64,000 nucleotides of DNA from Welwitschia mirabilis (lineage: Eukaryota; Gnetophyta; Gnetopsida; Welwitschiales). The notes under the pieces are model-generated. The model did no database searches, was not told the origin of the DNA, and was given only the letters and a program-made list of their open reading frames with translations. The stretch covers positions 26,442,144 through 26,506,143 of the forward strand of contig JBOZIK010000001.1 in the NCBI GenBank assembly GCA_051453625.1, written 5' to 3'. Made by a program: the position numbers and the translations under genes. This document shows, one piece after another, positions 10,930 to 22,309 of this stretch (the first letter of the stretch is position 1; each line of letters opens with the position of its first letter).

Positions 10930-12817
10930 AAAAATGAATAGTAATCAAGCAAACCATACAAAAATACTTAGGAAAAAGATAAAATTTAGAGAAGACCTTG
11001 AAGAAAATAGCAATAAAATAATTAGATAACTTATTGCAAAAAAAATAGAAAAGAATCTGAGAATGATAGTAAGAAAACTCTTAGTGAGCTTTTTGTAGAA
11101 AGAGGGAAACCAACACAAAGAAATGTTGAGAGTAGGGATAAGGATCGTTCCTCTTTTTAATCATCTTATTATTCCCCCTTTTCTTTTCATAGAAGTAATG
11201 AAGAAAATATTAGGGATTCAACCTCATACAATCACTTTTACCCATCCCATCCATCCCCCATGAATTACTATGAAGTAAAAAATGATCCAATAGGAGAATT
11301 GAGGGATACCAATAATAGATTAGAAATTATCATTACAAATTTTCAACAAAATCTCCTATCTCTTCAAATACAAAATCCTAAAACCTATTTTTCTACATCT
11401 TACCTTGAGGAAAGTGAAAACAACTTAGGAATAAATGATTATAATCCTTACTTTTAAGTTAAGAATAAAGTATTAAGAATAAGCAAAGGGGAGACAATGA
11501 TGATTCAACTATGTCTTTTACTAATGAAGATGAGGATGGATCTTTAGATGATGATGTTGAGGTATTTAAAAACCATTCATTAAATNNNNNNNNNNNNNNN
11601 NNNNNNNNNNNNNNNNNNNNNNNNNNNNNNNNNNNNNNNNNNNNNNNNNNNNNNNNNNNNNNNNNNNNNNNNNNNNNNNNNNNNNNNNNNNNNNNNNNNN
11701 NNNNNNNNNNNNNNNNNNNNNNNNNNNNNNNNNNNNNNNNNNNNNNNNNNNNNNNNNNNNNNNNNNNNNNNNNNNNNNNNNNNNNNNNNNNNNNNNNNNN
11801 NNNNNNNNNNNNNNNNNNNNNNNNNNNNNNNNNNNNNNNNNNNNNNNNNNNNNNNNNNNNNNNNNNNNNNNNNNNNNNNNNNNNNNNNNNNNNNNNNNNN
11901 NNNNNNNNNNNNNNNNNNNNNNNNNNNNNNNNNNNNNNNNNNNNNNNNNNNNNNNNNNNNNNNNNNNNNNNNNNNNNNNNNNNNNNNNNNNNNNNNNNNN
12001 NNNNNNNNNNNNNNNNNNNNNNNNNNNNNNNNNNNNNNNNNNNNNNNNNNNNNNNNNNNNNNNNNNNNNNNNNNNNNNNNNNNNNNNNNNNNNNNNNNNN
12101 NNNNNNNNNNNNNNNNNNNNNNNNNNNNNNNNNNNNNNNNNNNNNNNNNNNNNNNNNNNNNNNNNNNNNNNNNNNNNNNNNNNNNNNNNNNNNNNNNNNN
12201 NNNNNNNNNNNNNNNNNNNNNNNNNNNNNNNNNNNNNNNNNNNNNNNNNNNNNNNNNNNNNNNNNNNNNNNNNNNNNNNNNNNAGAGTAAAGAAGAGGAA
12301 GAAGATGACATTAAAAATTTGGATTATATTCTAATCTTTTACATGTTTTATAAAGATGAAGGGGTTCCACTAATATATGAGATTAAACTTTTAAAATTAA
12401 TGAGACAAGCATTAAAATAGAATCAATGGAAAAGGATTAACTTAACTCAAATGAGGATTAAAGTTTATAATTAATGAAGTTATTTAAAGAGGAAGAGGAA
12501 TCAAGCCAAGAAACATTAGAAAATCCTTCATCAAATAATAAGAGCTTTCCTTTCTATAATCTTTCTAATGATCTTTTTGAGGAGCCCACCAACTTAAAAA
12601 AGAGTAATCATCCTTAACAAAATAAAGAAGAACAAGAAATTATTAATCATAAAGAAGAGGGAGATATAATAAATGAGGAAAGGAACTCTTCAAATCACAT
12701 TCTTGTCCTTAAAAGTAATGAACCACATCATCTTGAGGACTTGAGTTCAAAAATATAACCTCTTTCTTTGATAACTTCATGTGCAAAAAGTAATATCTTT
12801 TCCTCATTTGCAAAGTT
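10930..12817 (+). pseudogene. Unrecognised acidic accessory ORF, copy 1 (broken)
   Basis: Follows the leader where gag should be. An ATG at 10934 opens a basic N-terminal part (MNSNQANHTKILRKK), then a conserved ELFVE-K-G-PTQRNVES stretch (about 11090-11135). After that come a Tyr/Pro/Ser-rich part ending MNYYEVKND (11260) with a likely coiled-coil helix to 11457, an Asp/Glu-rich part (11511-11580; again 12284-12310), and a Ser/Glu/Asn-rich part. It has stops and a 698-N gap (11586-12283). The homologous interval in copy 2 is only about 115 bp, so the gap length looks overestimated. I recognise no known domain; it is not the Gag seen at 6885-8060. A second copy and a FamB homologue (33287-34985) argue for a real, once-conserved protein of roughly 650 residues. 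Confidence 0.6.
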
Positions 12818-12917
12818 NNNNNNNNNNNNNNNNNNNNNNNNNNNNNNNNNNNNNNNNNNNNNNNNNNNNNNNNNNNNNNNNNNNNNNNNNNNNNNNNNNN
12901 NNNNNNNNNNNNNNNNN

Positions 12918-14800
12918 GCCATAAAATAGTTAGAGAACTTCTTACTAAGAAAAAAAGAAAAGAATCTAAACAGGATGGTAAGAAAACACTTAGAGAGCTT
13001 TTTGTAGAAAAAGGGAGACCAACACAAAGAAATGTTAAGAGTAGAGATAGGGCTTATTCCTCTTTTCAACCACCTTATTATTTTTCCTTTCTTTTTAAAA
13101 ATCCATATAGAACTAATGAAGAAAATCTTAGGGATTCAACCTCATCCCTATAGTTTTATCCATTCCATCCATTCCCCATGAACTACTATGGAGAAGAAAA
13201 TGATCCAAGAAAAGAAATAATGAATGAACTATGTAAAAACATAGAAAACACCACTAAAGGACTGAAAAATTTAATTGAAGTCTTTCAACAAAATTTTCTA
13301 AAAAATCAAGGATTTCTTCTAAATCCTCAAATGTATCCTTCTATATCTTACCTTAAGTAAAAGAAACACAACTTACGAATGAATGATTATGATTCTTGTT
13401 TTCAAGTTGAAAATAAAATTTTTGATCAAACTTCATCATTCTAGTCATTAGGAGATGAGCAAAGGGGAGATAATGACAACTTGACTACATCTTTTAATAA
13501 TAAAGATGAGGATGGCTATTTGTATGATAATGATAAGGAAAGTAATTTATTAAATGAAGAGTACATTTATGAGCAAATCTATGATAAAAATGATGATCAC
13601 ATTTTCCCTTATAATGAAAACAAAAACATGCAACAAGATGATGAGAATAGTAAAGAAGATAAAGAAGATGACATTAAGATTTTAGATCATATCCCAAACT
13701 TTCACATGTTTTGTAAGGATGTATAAGATTCAACTTCTAAAATTAATGGAGATAGGCATTAAAACAGAATCAATGGAAAATGATCAACTCAACTCAGATG
13801 AGGATTACAGTTTAGAATTAATGGAGTTATTTAAAGAGGAGAAGAAATCAAACTAAGAAACATTAAAATATCTTTCATCAAATAATAAGAGCTTTCCTTT
13901 TTACAATCTTTCTAATGATCTTTTTTAGGAATCCACCATCTTAGAAAAAAACAAGGATCCTCAACAAAATGAAAAAGAAGAAAATAAAATAATCAATCAT
14001 GAAGAAGAGGGAGATATAATCAAAGAAGAAATTATTCAAATAAATAGTTCTCCAAATTACATTCTTGTCCTTAAAAATAATTAACCTCATCATATTGAGG
14101 ACTTAAGTTCAAAAATATCCCAACCTTTTCATTTGATAACTTCATGTGCAAAAAATAATATCTTTTTCTCATTTGCAAAGTCAACTTTACCATGTGCTTC
14201 CATTGATCATTCCTTTTCAAAACAAAATTTTGGATGTCTTGGAATTATTAATTGGGAAAAACCATACCTTTTTTATTCTAATCCATGTTTGAAATTAAAA
14301 GTCAAAGAGCTCTCAGGTATATAAAGCTTATCCTAATCTCTCATCTAGGAAGTTTTTCACAAATCGTTTGATCTCTTTTCACACCTACCATGTTCAATAT
14401 CAAGCTTTAAATGCAATTTATGCTTTAAATATTTTATATCATGAGTTTAATAAAAGATTGTTTTTTCATGAGTTGTATAAATTTCTCATCTATTATCTTG
14501 CTACTAACTTTAATGAAAACAAAATTTTATGTTCTTATTTGAAAAATCCTTGTCTTCTTAAGAATTCATATCTTAAATCAAATAATAGGAAACATTTTAG
14601 AGATCCTTGAAAATCTGATTGGAAACTTTGTTTGAGTTCCTTTTCACATGCCTTTCACAATGATGCCCAAGATACTGAAAATTCTCATAAGAGATCATTT
14701 TTCAATGGCACTTATCATTCTTTTATCTCTTATCTAAATTTTGACAATTATGCTATCAAGGCATTATCTTTTTATTCTTTTTTCTTACAATTGATTATAC
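12918..14800 (+). pseudogene. Unrecognised acidic accessory ORF, copy 2 (broken)
   Basis: Begins after a 100-N gap with the same sequence as copy 1 from about 11015. Readable blocks in order: ELFVEKGRPTQRNVKSRDR (about 12991-13050), MNYYGEENDP with a helical NELCKNIENTTKGLKNLIE stretch (13178-13360), an acidic stretch with repeated Asp/Glu (13481-13726), a NNKSFPFYNLSNDLF block (about 13880-13923), and HLITSCAKNNIFFSFAKSTL (14127-14186). Last comes a hydrophobic C-terminal part (14368-14790) with Tyr/Phe/Leu-rich helices, including YHSFISYLNF. At least five stops or shifts separate them. The C-terminal blocks recur in FamB at 34620-34960. Function unknown; no catalytic motif seen. Confidence 0.6.
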
Positions 14801-17010
14801 TGTAAAATGAATGCATACCTTTGATGTTTTATCAATTGGTGAATATTTGGTTTAGGCCTTATTTTTCAAAAAATCTTGAAAACCATGTTTCTTTTTATTT
14901 CTTACTTTCTTTTTTAATAAAAGTATGAGTTATATTTTAGAAATTGAATAAAATTTATTTTCCTTAATTTTTTCTTTTTGGTTTTTATGATACTTTTGAT
15001 TTTTAATTTCTATTCTCTCTATTTTATCTTTTTTAATTTTAAATTCTATTTTAGTTTATACTTTTTATATTTTTGGTTCCCTTTGAATAATATGTCGTCT
15101 CTTATGTCATCCCCATGACAAGCTGGATGATAGCCTGTTTTCATAGTTTTCCAATTTCTTTTTTAATTTTATGTATTCTATTTCTTTTTCTATGTATGTC
15201 GTCCTCTTTATCGTATGAACGACGAGCATGACGATAGTCAAAAAAATGTTAATTTTTGTTTTTTGTTATTTTGAGAAAATATATTTTTCATGGCTCTGTT
15301 AAGATTTCTGACTTAACTTCTTGAGAATTACAAGAAGTAAATGGGCAAAAATTGGAATTTCATGAGCAAAACCATTAGAATTTTCTCTTAGCTTTCTCCT
15401 TTAAAAGATTATTATGGCATTACTTGATCATCTTATAAACTTGATTAATGTATTTATTTCAATAACTAGTCTTTTAACTTGGACATTTTTGTGGTAAGAT
15501 TGGATTCATTCAATCTTAGAACATTCACATGTTCATGAACTTGAATTGAGGGAAAATGCTTTATTTTTAAATGTTTTTCTCAATGATGAGAAGATCCTAG
15601 ATTGTTTAAGGGTGTTCTTTTCTATCTTAGTCTTATGACTTTTACCTTTGTCTTTTGGAATGTTTGGTTATTTAGAATTTTATTTTCTTTTAAAAAAAAA
15701 GTAAAATAAAGATTATGATATTTTATATCTTAACAACATGGTCATCATGATGTCTTACTGCAATTACACTAGGGCAAATATTTTCAAGAGGAGCCTTTGG
15801 TAGTGTAATAAGATAGCTATGAGAACTTAACTAGGAGGTCAGTTGGCCATGCTTGATGGGTTCTTACTTCTCTGACTATGGTTTCACTCCTCTCATCATG
15901 GATAATAAAGTCATTTACTAACTTTGAGGCTATGGATCAGTGGTGTTTCTGGTTTCATCAGAGACATTGCTTGTTTTTTAGACTCTTATTCTTTCCACAT
16001 GGTTATTTTATTTCTTTAGATTTGGGCATTTGTTATGAAATGATAGTAGAAGAGTTCATTTTTGAGAAATTCTTTGGTCTAATCATTTATTGTTTAAAAC
16101 ATATTATCGTAGCATTGCCATAATCACTACCTTATTCAATGGAACTTTTGTACATTAAGTCATGCATTTTTTACATTAAGTGATGTTATGATTTCTTTTA
16201 TAGGAATTTGCTATGTTAAATCTTAGATCGGTGAGCTATATTTTATTTATATTATCTTAGGGCCATTCTTCTTGTTTTTATTTTATGGTTTGGTTAGTTA
16301 TTTTAAATTCATTACCATATTTTCTTAGTAAGTTTTCCTTGTTCAGTTTTCAATAAAATGTTGATTTCTTGCATAGGAAATCTTTCTTAAAAAATTTTAT
16401 AGTTATTTTTAGATTTTTGGTGCTATAAGTACTGCTTATGTCCTTTTTTTGATGAAACATTTTTATTGTCCACTCTTTTTGTCAAAATATTTTATATCTT
16501 TATATTTTTTTAAATTTGACATTACTTAGCTTTATACTTTATTTTCAAACTTGTCCTTATTCTTACTATCTTTTACTTGCNNNNNNNNNNNNNNNNNNNN
16601 NNNNNNNNNNNNNNNNNNNNNNNNNNNNNNNNNNNNNNNNNNNNNNNNNNNNNNNNNNNNNNNNNNNNNNNNNNNNNNNNTGTACTTATTCTCACTATCT
16701 TTTACTTGCCTTCTCATTCCCATTTATTCACTTTGTTTTATTTTTCAATACGAGATGTATTACTTTTTCTTTGGGGTGACAGAGATCCATTTTCATAGCT
16801 CATTCTCATTTTTCAAAAATTTTTAACTTAATTCATAGCTTTTTATGATATAAAATTCTCAAAATTTTTATACACATTATGCATTACTTGTTATCTCTCC
16901 ATATGATGTATTTTATGATCCCGTTTTATGATTTTCAAATTTATCTTTTGAAAAATAAATTGGCATGCAATTATGGTTTTTTTACCTAGTTTTTGTCAGG
17001 AACTAACAAA
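14801..17010 (+). mobile_element. 3' internal non-coding region of the nested element
   Basis: No convincing gene. It contains two hairpin motifs (15093-15137 and 15198-15239; the second keeps several CpGs) and a conserved ~180-bp block (15722-15905) found also at 3190-3400 (reverse), 35640-35800 and 36022-36180. It also has a hydrophobic frame at 15878-16123 and a 100-N gap (16581-16680) flanked by the same ~40 bp ('cttattct.actatcttttacttgc'). Confidence 0.65.
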
Positions 17011-17027
17011 GGCTAAGTGGAAGGTCA
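17011..17027 (+). other. Polypurine tract of FamA-type element
   Basis: 'ggctaagtggaaggtca' immediately precedes the LTR start TGTTGCACTAC, in the same context as the FamB tracts. Confidence 0.7.
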
Positions 17028-18095
17028 TGTTGCACTACTAATTTAAGGTTATTTAATGGGATTTTATGAGCTATTTTACAAGACTTTTATACAGCTTTAT
17101 ATGCAATTCTAAGGATTTTGAAGATACAGAAGAAAATCTTAGAAAAGTAAAATTCTTATCCAAATTTAATGCATTAGATGCACTTTCTGATGCATAGAGC
17201 TTTGAAGAAGGATTATTGATAAAATTGCTAGTTTCTTCTTAAGAAAATAATTAAAAAAAATCATTGTTTTCTTCATCATTCCCATGATAGGAAAGATGAT
17301 ACTCTATCAATGTGGACTCCTACGTCAGCATTTTAAGAATATTCTATAATGTACTATCATCCCATAGTCGTCTGGACAACAGCCCAGAAGACACTCTCAT
17401 ATTTAACTTAAATAAGATTCCCTTGACCATTTTGTCCATTTCTGAATCATTGATAAGCATGCCTAACTGTATAAAATATCTATTCTTATCTACTATATTT
17501 TCTTATAAATAAATCATTCTTTTTGACTTTTCTTATAATCTTGGTTGCACTGGACATTCTCGTGACAAGAGATCAAGGGGTGGAGATCTATCTTAAGTGT
17601 TGCAGAAAGATGTGCACTTGGTGGAGGGTTGTATATCTTCCATTGAGACCCGGCTATTTTGTAACCTAGATGAATGTTACTCTTTTAATATAAAATCTTG
17701 TTTTATTTTCATGTTTGTATTGTAGATCTTTTGATTACCCTTATAGTCTATGTTACCCTTGATCTTGTAATAATTTCTTAGGTGATATAGATTATCAAGG
17801 GTAGACTTTGTTAAGGCTTAAAGAAAGTAGTATTAAAATTCATTTTGTATTTACATTTATAATAGTCGCATTTTACATTTTACATTGTATCTTTATTTCC
17901 TTGCAATATTAGTTATTTTTTAGTTCCTTTTATTCTATAAAGAAATCTAAGTCTCATCTCATAGACTTCAATGAGATACGACATTTTGGGTCTACTCCCA
18001 TTATATTAGTGTATTGTATTATGTGAGATAATTATTATTTTATTATTGATAGAATTCTTTAAGCTTAAATACTCACATAAATACACACTGTAACA
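17028..18095 (+). repeat. FamA LTR, complete copy (1068 bp)
   Basis: Begins TGTTGCACTACTAATTTAAGG and ends ..ACACTGTAACA. It serves as 3' LTR of the element to its left, but is followed directly by a primer-binding site and leader, so it is also placed as a 5' LTR of a further copy. Hairpin motifs lie at 17264-17301 and 17343-17392. It aligns with 8613-9377, 18439-18650 and, reversed, 19194-20251. Confidence 0.85.
17504..17511 (+). promoter_or_regulatory. TATA box of FamA LTR
   Basis: TATAAATA in the complete LTR, about 475 bp from its start, followed by a pyrimidine-rich stretch. Confidence 0.55.
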
Positions 18096-18118
18096 AATTA
18101 GCACTATTATTGGAAAGG
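18096..18118 (+). other. Decayed tRNA-Asp-type primer-binding site
   Basis: Reads AATTAGCACTATTATTGG right after the LTR end. It matches the TGGCGCCGTTGTCGGGG primer site known in Athila elements once C-to-T and G-to-A changes are allowed. This supports placing FamA in the Athila lineage. Confidence 0.7.
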
Positions 18119-18338
18119 CTATCAAGGAGTACAAGGTTGTTGTTGTTCAGATAAATATATCGACCTCTATCTATGCAGGGTTGTATTCTATTAAGAGCTA
18201 TAGGTTTTTTGTGTATTATTTTTTATTTTATTTTATTTTTTTAGGTTTTGATTTTCTTTTAAAAACTATGGTTGTCCCCTCTATCGTCCTCATAATAGTC
18301 AGGATGATAGTCTATTATTTTTTTGTTTTTGATTACTT
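18119..18338 (+). mobile_element. Leader fragment after the FamA LTR
   Basis: Homologous to 10321-10540 ('tctatgcagggttgtatt', 'agagctataggtttttt') with one hairpin motif at 18272-18311. It is cut by a 100-N gap (18339-18438). The divergence from 10321-10540 is too large for a simple assembly duplicate, so it is a second leader copy whose internal region is missing. Confidence 0.65.
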
Positions 18339-18438
18339 NNNNNNNNNNNNNNNNNNNNNNNNNNNNNNNNNNNNNNNNNNNNNNNNNNNNNNNNNNNNNN
18401 NNNNNNNNNNNNNNNNNNNNNNNNNNNNNNNNNNNNNN

Positions 18439-18650
18439 ACATTGTATCTTTATTTCCTTGCAATATTAGTTATTTTTTAGTTCCTCTTATTTTATAAAGA
18501 AATCTAAGTCTCATCTTATATTCAATGAGATACGACATTTTGGGTCTACTCCCATTATATTAGTGTATTGTATTGTGTGAGATAATTATTTATTTTATTA
18601 TTGATAGAATTATTTAAGCTTAAGCACTTACACAAATACATACTGCAACA
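18439..18650 (+). repeat. FamA LTR tail, right end of the nested element
   Basis: Nearly identical to 17881-18095, ending TACTGCAACA at 18650. It forms the right boundary of the nested plus-strand insertion, directly followed by the target duplication. Confidence 0.8.
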
Positions 18651-18655
18651 CTCGT
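18651..18655. other. Right target-site duplication (CTCGT)
   Basis: Pairs with CTTAT at 8608-8612. Sequence on both outer sides belongs to the leader of the same minus-strand FamA element, which independently supports the insertion. Confidence 0.6.
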
Positions 18656-18716
18656 TAATAGCCTTCCCTAATAATGACACCAATTTTTTGCAATGTATAT
18701 TTGTATAAGTGTTTAT
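18656..18716 (-). mobile_element. Primer-binding site and LTR end of the minus-strand FamA element (contig end)
   Basis: Same sequence as 19163-19224: 'cttccctaataatgacaccaattttttgcaatg'. It is truncated by a 446-N gap (18717-19162), then repeated. The repetition probably reflects overlapping contig ends rather than two copies. Confidence 0.65.
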
Positions 18717-19162
18717 NNNNNNNNNNNNNNNNNNNNNNNNNNNNNNNNNNNNNNNNNNNNNNNNNNNNNNNNNNNNNNNNNNNNNNNNNNNNNNNNNNNN
18801 NNNNNNNNNNNNNNNNNNNNNNNNNNNNNNNNNNNNNNNNNNNNNNNNNNNNNNNNNNNNNNNNNNNNNNNNNNNNNNNNNNNNNNNNNNNNNNNNNNNN
18901 NNNNNNNNNNNNNNNNNNNNNNNNNNNNNNNNNNNNNNNNNNNNNNNNNNNNNNNNNNNNNNNNNNNNNNNNNNNNNNNNNNNNNNNNNNNNNNNNNNNN
19001 NNNNNNNNNNNNNNNNNNNNNNNNNNNNNNNNNNNNNNNNNNNNNNNNNNNNNNNNNNNNNNNNNNNNNNNNNNNNNNNNNNNNNNNNNNNNNNNNNNNN
19101 NNNNNNNNNNNNNNNNNNNNNNNNNNNNNNNNNNNNNNNNNNNNNNNNNNNNNNNNNNNNNN

Positions 19163-19193
19163 TTAATAGCCTTCCCTAACAATGACACCAATT
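19163..19193 (-). other. tRNA-Asp-type primer-binding site (minus strand)
   Basis: On the minus strand it reads TTGGTGTCATTGTTAGGGAA next to the LTR end. This is the best preserved copy in the window and differs from the Athila consensus only by transitions. Confidence 0.75.
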
Positions 19194-20251
19194 TTTTGCA
19201 ATGTATATTTGCATAAGTGTTTATATTCAAAGGGATTCTATCATTCATAATCTAAGATAGATTTATCACATAATACAACACATTGGTATGAGTTAAAGTT
19301 AATCCAAATGTCATATTATTATTAAATATCATAAGATAAGACTTAAATTGCTTTTTGTAAAGAAATTAAATGGGAACCAGAACTAAATAACAATCTAAGA
19401 AAATAAATATATAATTCAAATGAAAATGTAGTTTAACCTAAAAGCAAATGCTAATATATCTAAAATACTTTACTTTAGCCTTAATAAAGGCTACTCTTGA
19501 TGATCTATATCACCTAAGAAATAGTTACTATATCAAGGGCAATCATAAACCATAAGGGTCATTAGATAATCTAATATATAATAAAAAATAAACAAGTTTT
19601 ATATTAAGAAGAGTAATGGAGAATACATAACCCTCCATCAAGTAAATGTCTTTCTGCAACACTTAATATGGATTTTCTACCCTTCAATATTATGTTACGA
19701 GAATTTTCATTGTAATAAAGATTAGAAGAAGAGTCGAAGGAAGACTTATTTATAATAAAACATAGCAGAAAATGACAGAAGAAGGCACTTTAAAAATATG
19801 CTCTTTTACATAAACGAAATGGATGAAATAGTTAAGGGTCAACTATAAAAGTCAGTTACATGTCAAGGTCATCTTGACTATTATCCAGACAACATGAGGG
19901 ACGATAGCTCATTATAAAAGATGACTCAGAATGATGACTCAGCTATGATTCACCCATCCACATCAACAACTAATAATGTCATTGTCCTATCTGTCATGAG
20001 AAAGATAGAGGGATGACAATCTTGTTTCATTATTTTACAAAGAATAAACTAGACTTTCTATTAATAATCTTTTTCTAAGGCTCTATGTATCAAAATTTAC
20101 CTTAAAGTCATTAAATCTGGGTAATAATTACACATTTTTGAGATCTTATATTAGTTCTCCAAAATTATTAAATTTGCATCTAAACCTATGTAAATGTCTA
20201 CAAAATAGCTCATAAAATCCTATCAAATAACCACAAATTGATACTACAACA
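19194..20251 (-). repeat. FamA 5' LTR on the minus strand (1058 bp)
   Basis: Reverse complement of the 17028-18095 LTR. Its right end '..ttgatactacaaca' is the reverse of TGTTG.A.TA.CAA. It contains two hairpin motifs (about 19866-19910 and 19974-20015). It is the 5' LTR of the element whose internal region continues at 8612 down to 2683, interrupted by the nested insertion. Confidence 0.82.
19747..19754 (-). promoter_or_regulatory. TATA box of minus-strand FamA LTR
   Basis: TATAAATA on the minus strand at the position expected from the plus-strand copies. Confidence 0.5.
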
Positions 20252-21271
20252 AGTTCTATTTCATAAATTTCTAGAAGTTGAAATGACAACAAGAATCATG
20301 TTAAGTGCTTTTTTCATATTTACATTTGCCTCGATTAGCTTAATCAATAAGGAATAGAATAAGAATTTGAATAGTATTTTATCCTCTTTCTTAGTACTTC
20401 AAGCTCTTGTACGCATTCCTATCTCACACATTTATCATCCTTGTAATTCTAAATTAGTAATTTCTGGCATTAAGTTTCTTCCATCTCGTGGTTAAGAAAA
20501 ATATCAAAGCCATAAGTTTGCATGAACAAGTGAACAAAATGTGCTAAAAATAAATAATAGACAAACTCATACTAGTATTTGAGCTAATCAAAATCTATCA
20601 TTGGCATTTTTGTTATTGGTTCACTTATCTATTTCTATGTATTATTTGGTAATCCTTCCATTTTAGTTGAGCATGTCTTCATGTAGTGATTAAATTATAC
20701 AAACATTAGTGGTGGATTCACAGTTTCAACACTCATCAGAAACATGATTTTTTTTTTTTTGTATTATAGAATTAAATAATTTTAGATTTGTATCTATTCC
20801 TTAGCCACAAACTCATTCAATGCTATTCTAGGACTAAGTTATATATGAATAACTTACTAGTGTGAAAGATATTTTTTAGATCCATATTTATTTAGGTGAT
20901 ACATGTACTCTATGGCTAGATAGTATAAAACCGTTAATTTTAATTACTTAAATTATTGACTATAAAGTTCTCTCAACAAATTTTATAAACTAATTAAGAA
21001 TTGTACTCCTAGGTAAATTCTATGAGCTAGTCTCAAGTGTTAAATTTTAATACCCTAATTAAAGAAAAACTTTTATTCATTCTAGTTAAATATTTCTTGG
21101 TTATGACTAAGAAAATTTTTGCCTAGTAAAATGTCTTTCAAATAGATATTTCTTGGTCATATTTTTTCAATATTTAAATATTTGAGTCTTACATTTTTAT
21201 TAGATTTTAATTAGAAAAACAAGCCTAGCTTTATCTTTAAACTTTAGTTGTTTATTTTTTTGGGTTTTACA
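20252..21271 (+). repeat. 5' LTR remnant of the Tekay-like element
   Basis: Aligns over its whole length with 29340-30377, the end of the 3' LTR: shared 'aagttctatt.cat.aattt', 'gatacatgtactctat', 'aaagaaaaacttttattcat' and the end TTTTACA. The first ~3 kb of this LTR are missing on the left because the minus-strand FamA element begins at 20251; they probably lie beyond the window. Confidence 0.8.
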
Positions 21272-21274
21272 TTT

Positions 21275-21287
21275 TGGTATCAGAGCC
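21275..21287 (+). other. Primer-binding site for initiator tRNA-Met (intact)
   Basis: TGGTATCAGAGCC three bases after the LTR end. This is the standard primer site of chromoviruses and copia elements, here without a mismatch, in contrast with the heavily mutated gag-pol behind it. Confidence 0.88.
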
Positions 21288-21443
21288 TAGGTTTGCAAGT
21301 TCAATAGGTAAAATTTTGAATGATAATACCATGCATGAATCTTATTAATCACAAGTCTTCTTGGTATAGTTTCTATTTAAGTTATTGGCTATTATGAAAG
21401 TTGTAAATGGCAAGATCTGTAATTCAATTTCCATAGGAATAGT

Positions 21444-22250
21444 ATGGCTTGATGAACCAACCAACTGGAGTTACCACTCTAGTAGATGTTGTTAATGATC
21501 TAGTAGAAAAACTTTATAAATAAAATAATGGAAAGGAAAATGGTAAATCCCTTAAGAAGATGATGATGCAATTCAAAAGAATGAACCCCCCAACTTTTGA
21601 GGGTATTGATAACGTAATAGATGTAGAGGCATGATTAAGTTCTATTGAAAGAGAGTTGGATTTATTTAATTTTACCTCTGAATAAAAGGCATTGCTAGTG
21701 ACTCATCAACTTATACAAGAAGAAGCCTTATGATAGGATGCAGAAAAAATTAAAGCACCTCTCCCAATATCTATTTCTTAGGAAGAGTTTTAAGAAAGAT
21801 TTAAAGGTAGATACATATCAGAGTTTTTCTTGAATACAAAGGCTGACGAATTTTACAGTCTTAAAAAGGCCTTATGATGATAGCACAATGTGAGCATAAA
21901 TTCATGAAGCTCGTACAATATGTTCTTGAGCCTGTAGAAAGTGAAGAAGTTAAGTTCATAGATTCATGGTTGGGTTACATCCTATAATACAAAACCAAGT
22001 CAAGTTATTCCAATCTAAAGCCATTACAGAAGCTCTAGAAAAGGCTAGAATTAGTAAAGAATCTTATTCCTCAAATATAAATATTGATGAAAAAAGGAAG
22101 ATGCCTCATGAAAATAGAAGAATTCAATCATGGAGAAAATTATTTAATCAAAATATAGGTATGTCCAAAGGAAGAGCTAGAGTAAATATGGCTCTAATCA
22201 ATAATAATGTAACATTTCAACCGCAGGAAAGAACATAGATGCAACAAATT
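21444..22250 (+). pseudogene. Gag of Tekay/Del-like chromovirus (decayed)
   Basis: Structural Gag of a Ty3/gypsy chromovirus. The Retrotrans_gag domain is readable from about 21583: NPPTFEG, then LSSIERELDLF, KALLVTHQL, EEF-ERFKGRY and a MIAQCEHKFMKL block near 21880. The last 90 codons (21966-22238) are open and continue the domain (AITEALEKARISKESY). Stops at 21633, 21684, 21733 and nearby fall where Trp or Gln is usual, and a frameshift lies near 21875. Not functional. Confidence 0.8.
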
Positions 22251-22309
22251 AAAGTAAGATACAGATTGGTAAGACCATTAAGAAATAACTAGCCTATTAA
22301 TCTCAGGAA

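Noticed and set aside
15878-16123. Hydrophobic frame as a possible envelope-like gene
   Set aside because: Some amino-acid similarity exists to the reverse copy at 2904-3098, but no signal peptide, clear membrane-segment pattern or longer frame supports an env ORF; left as part of the conserved non-coding region.
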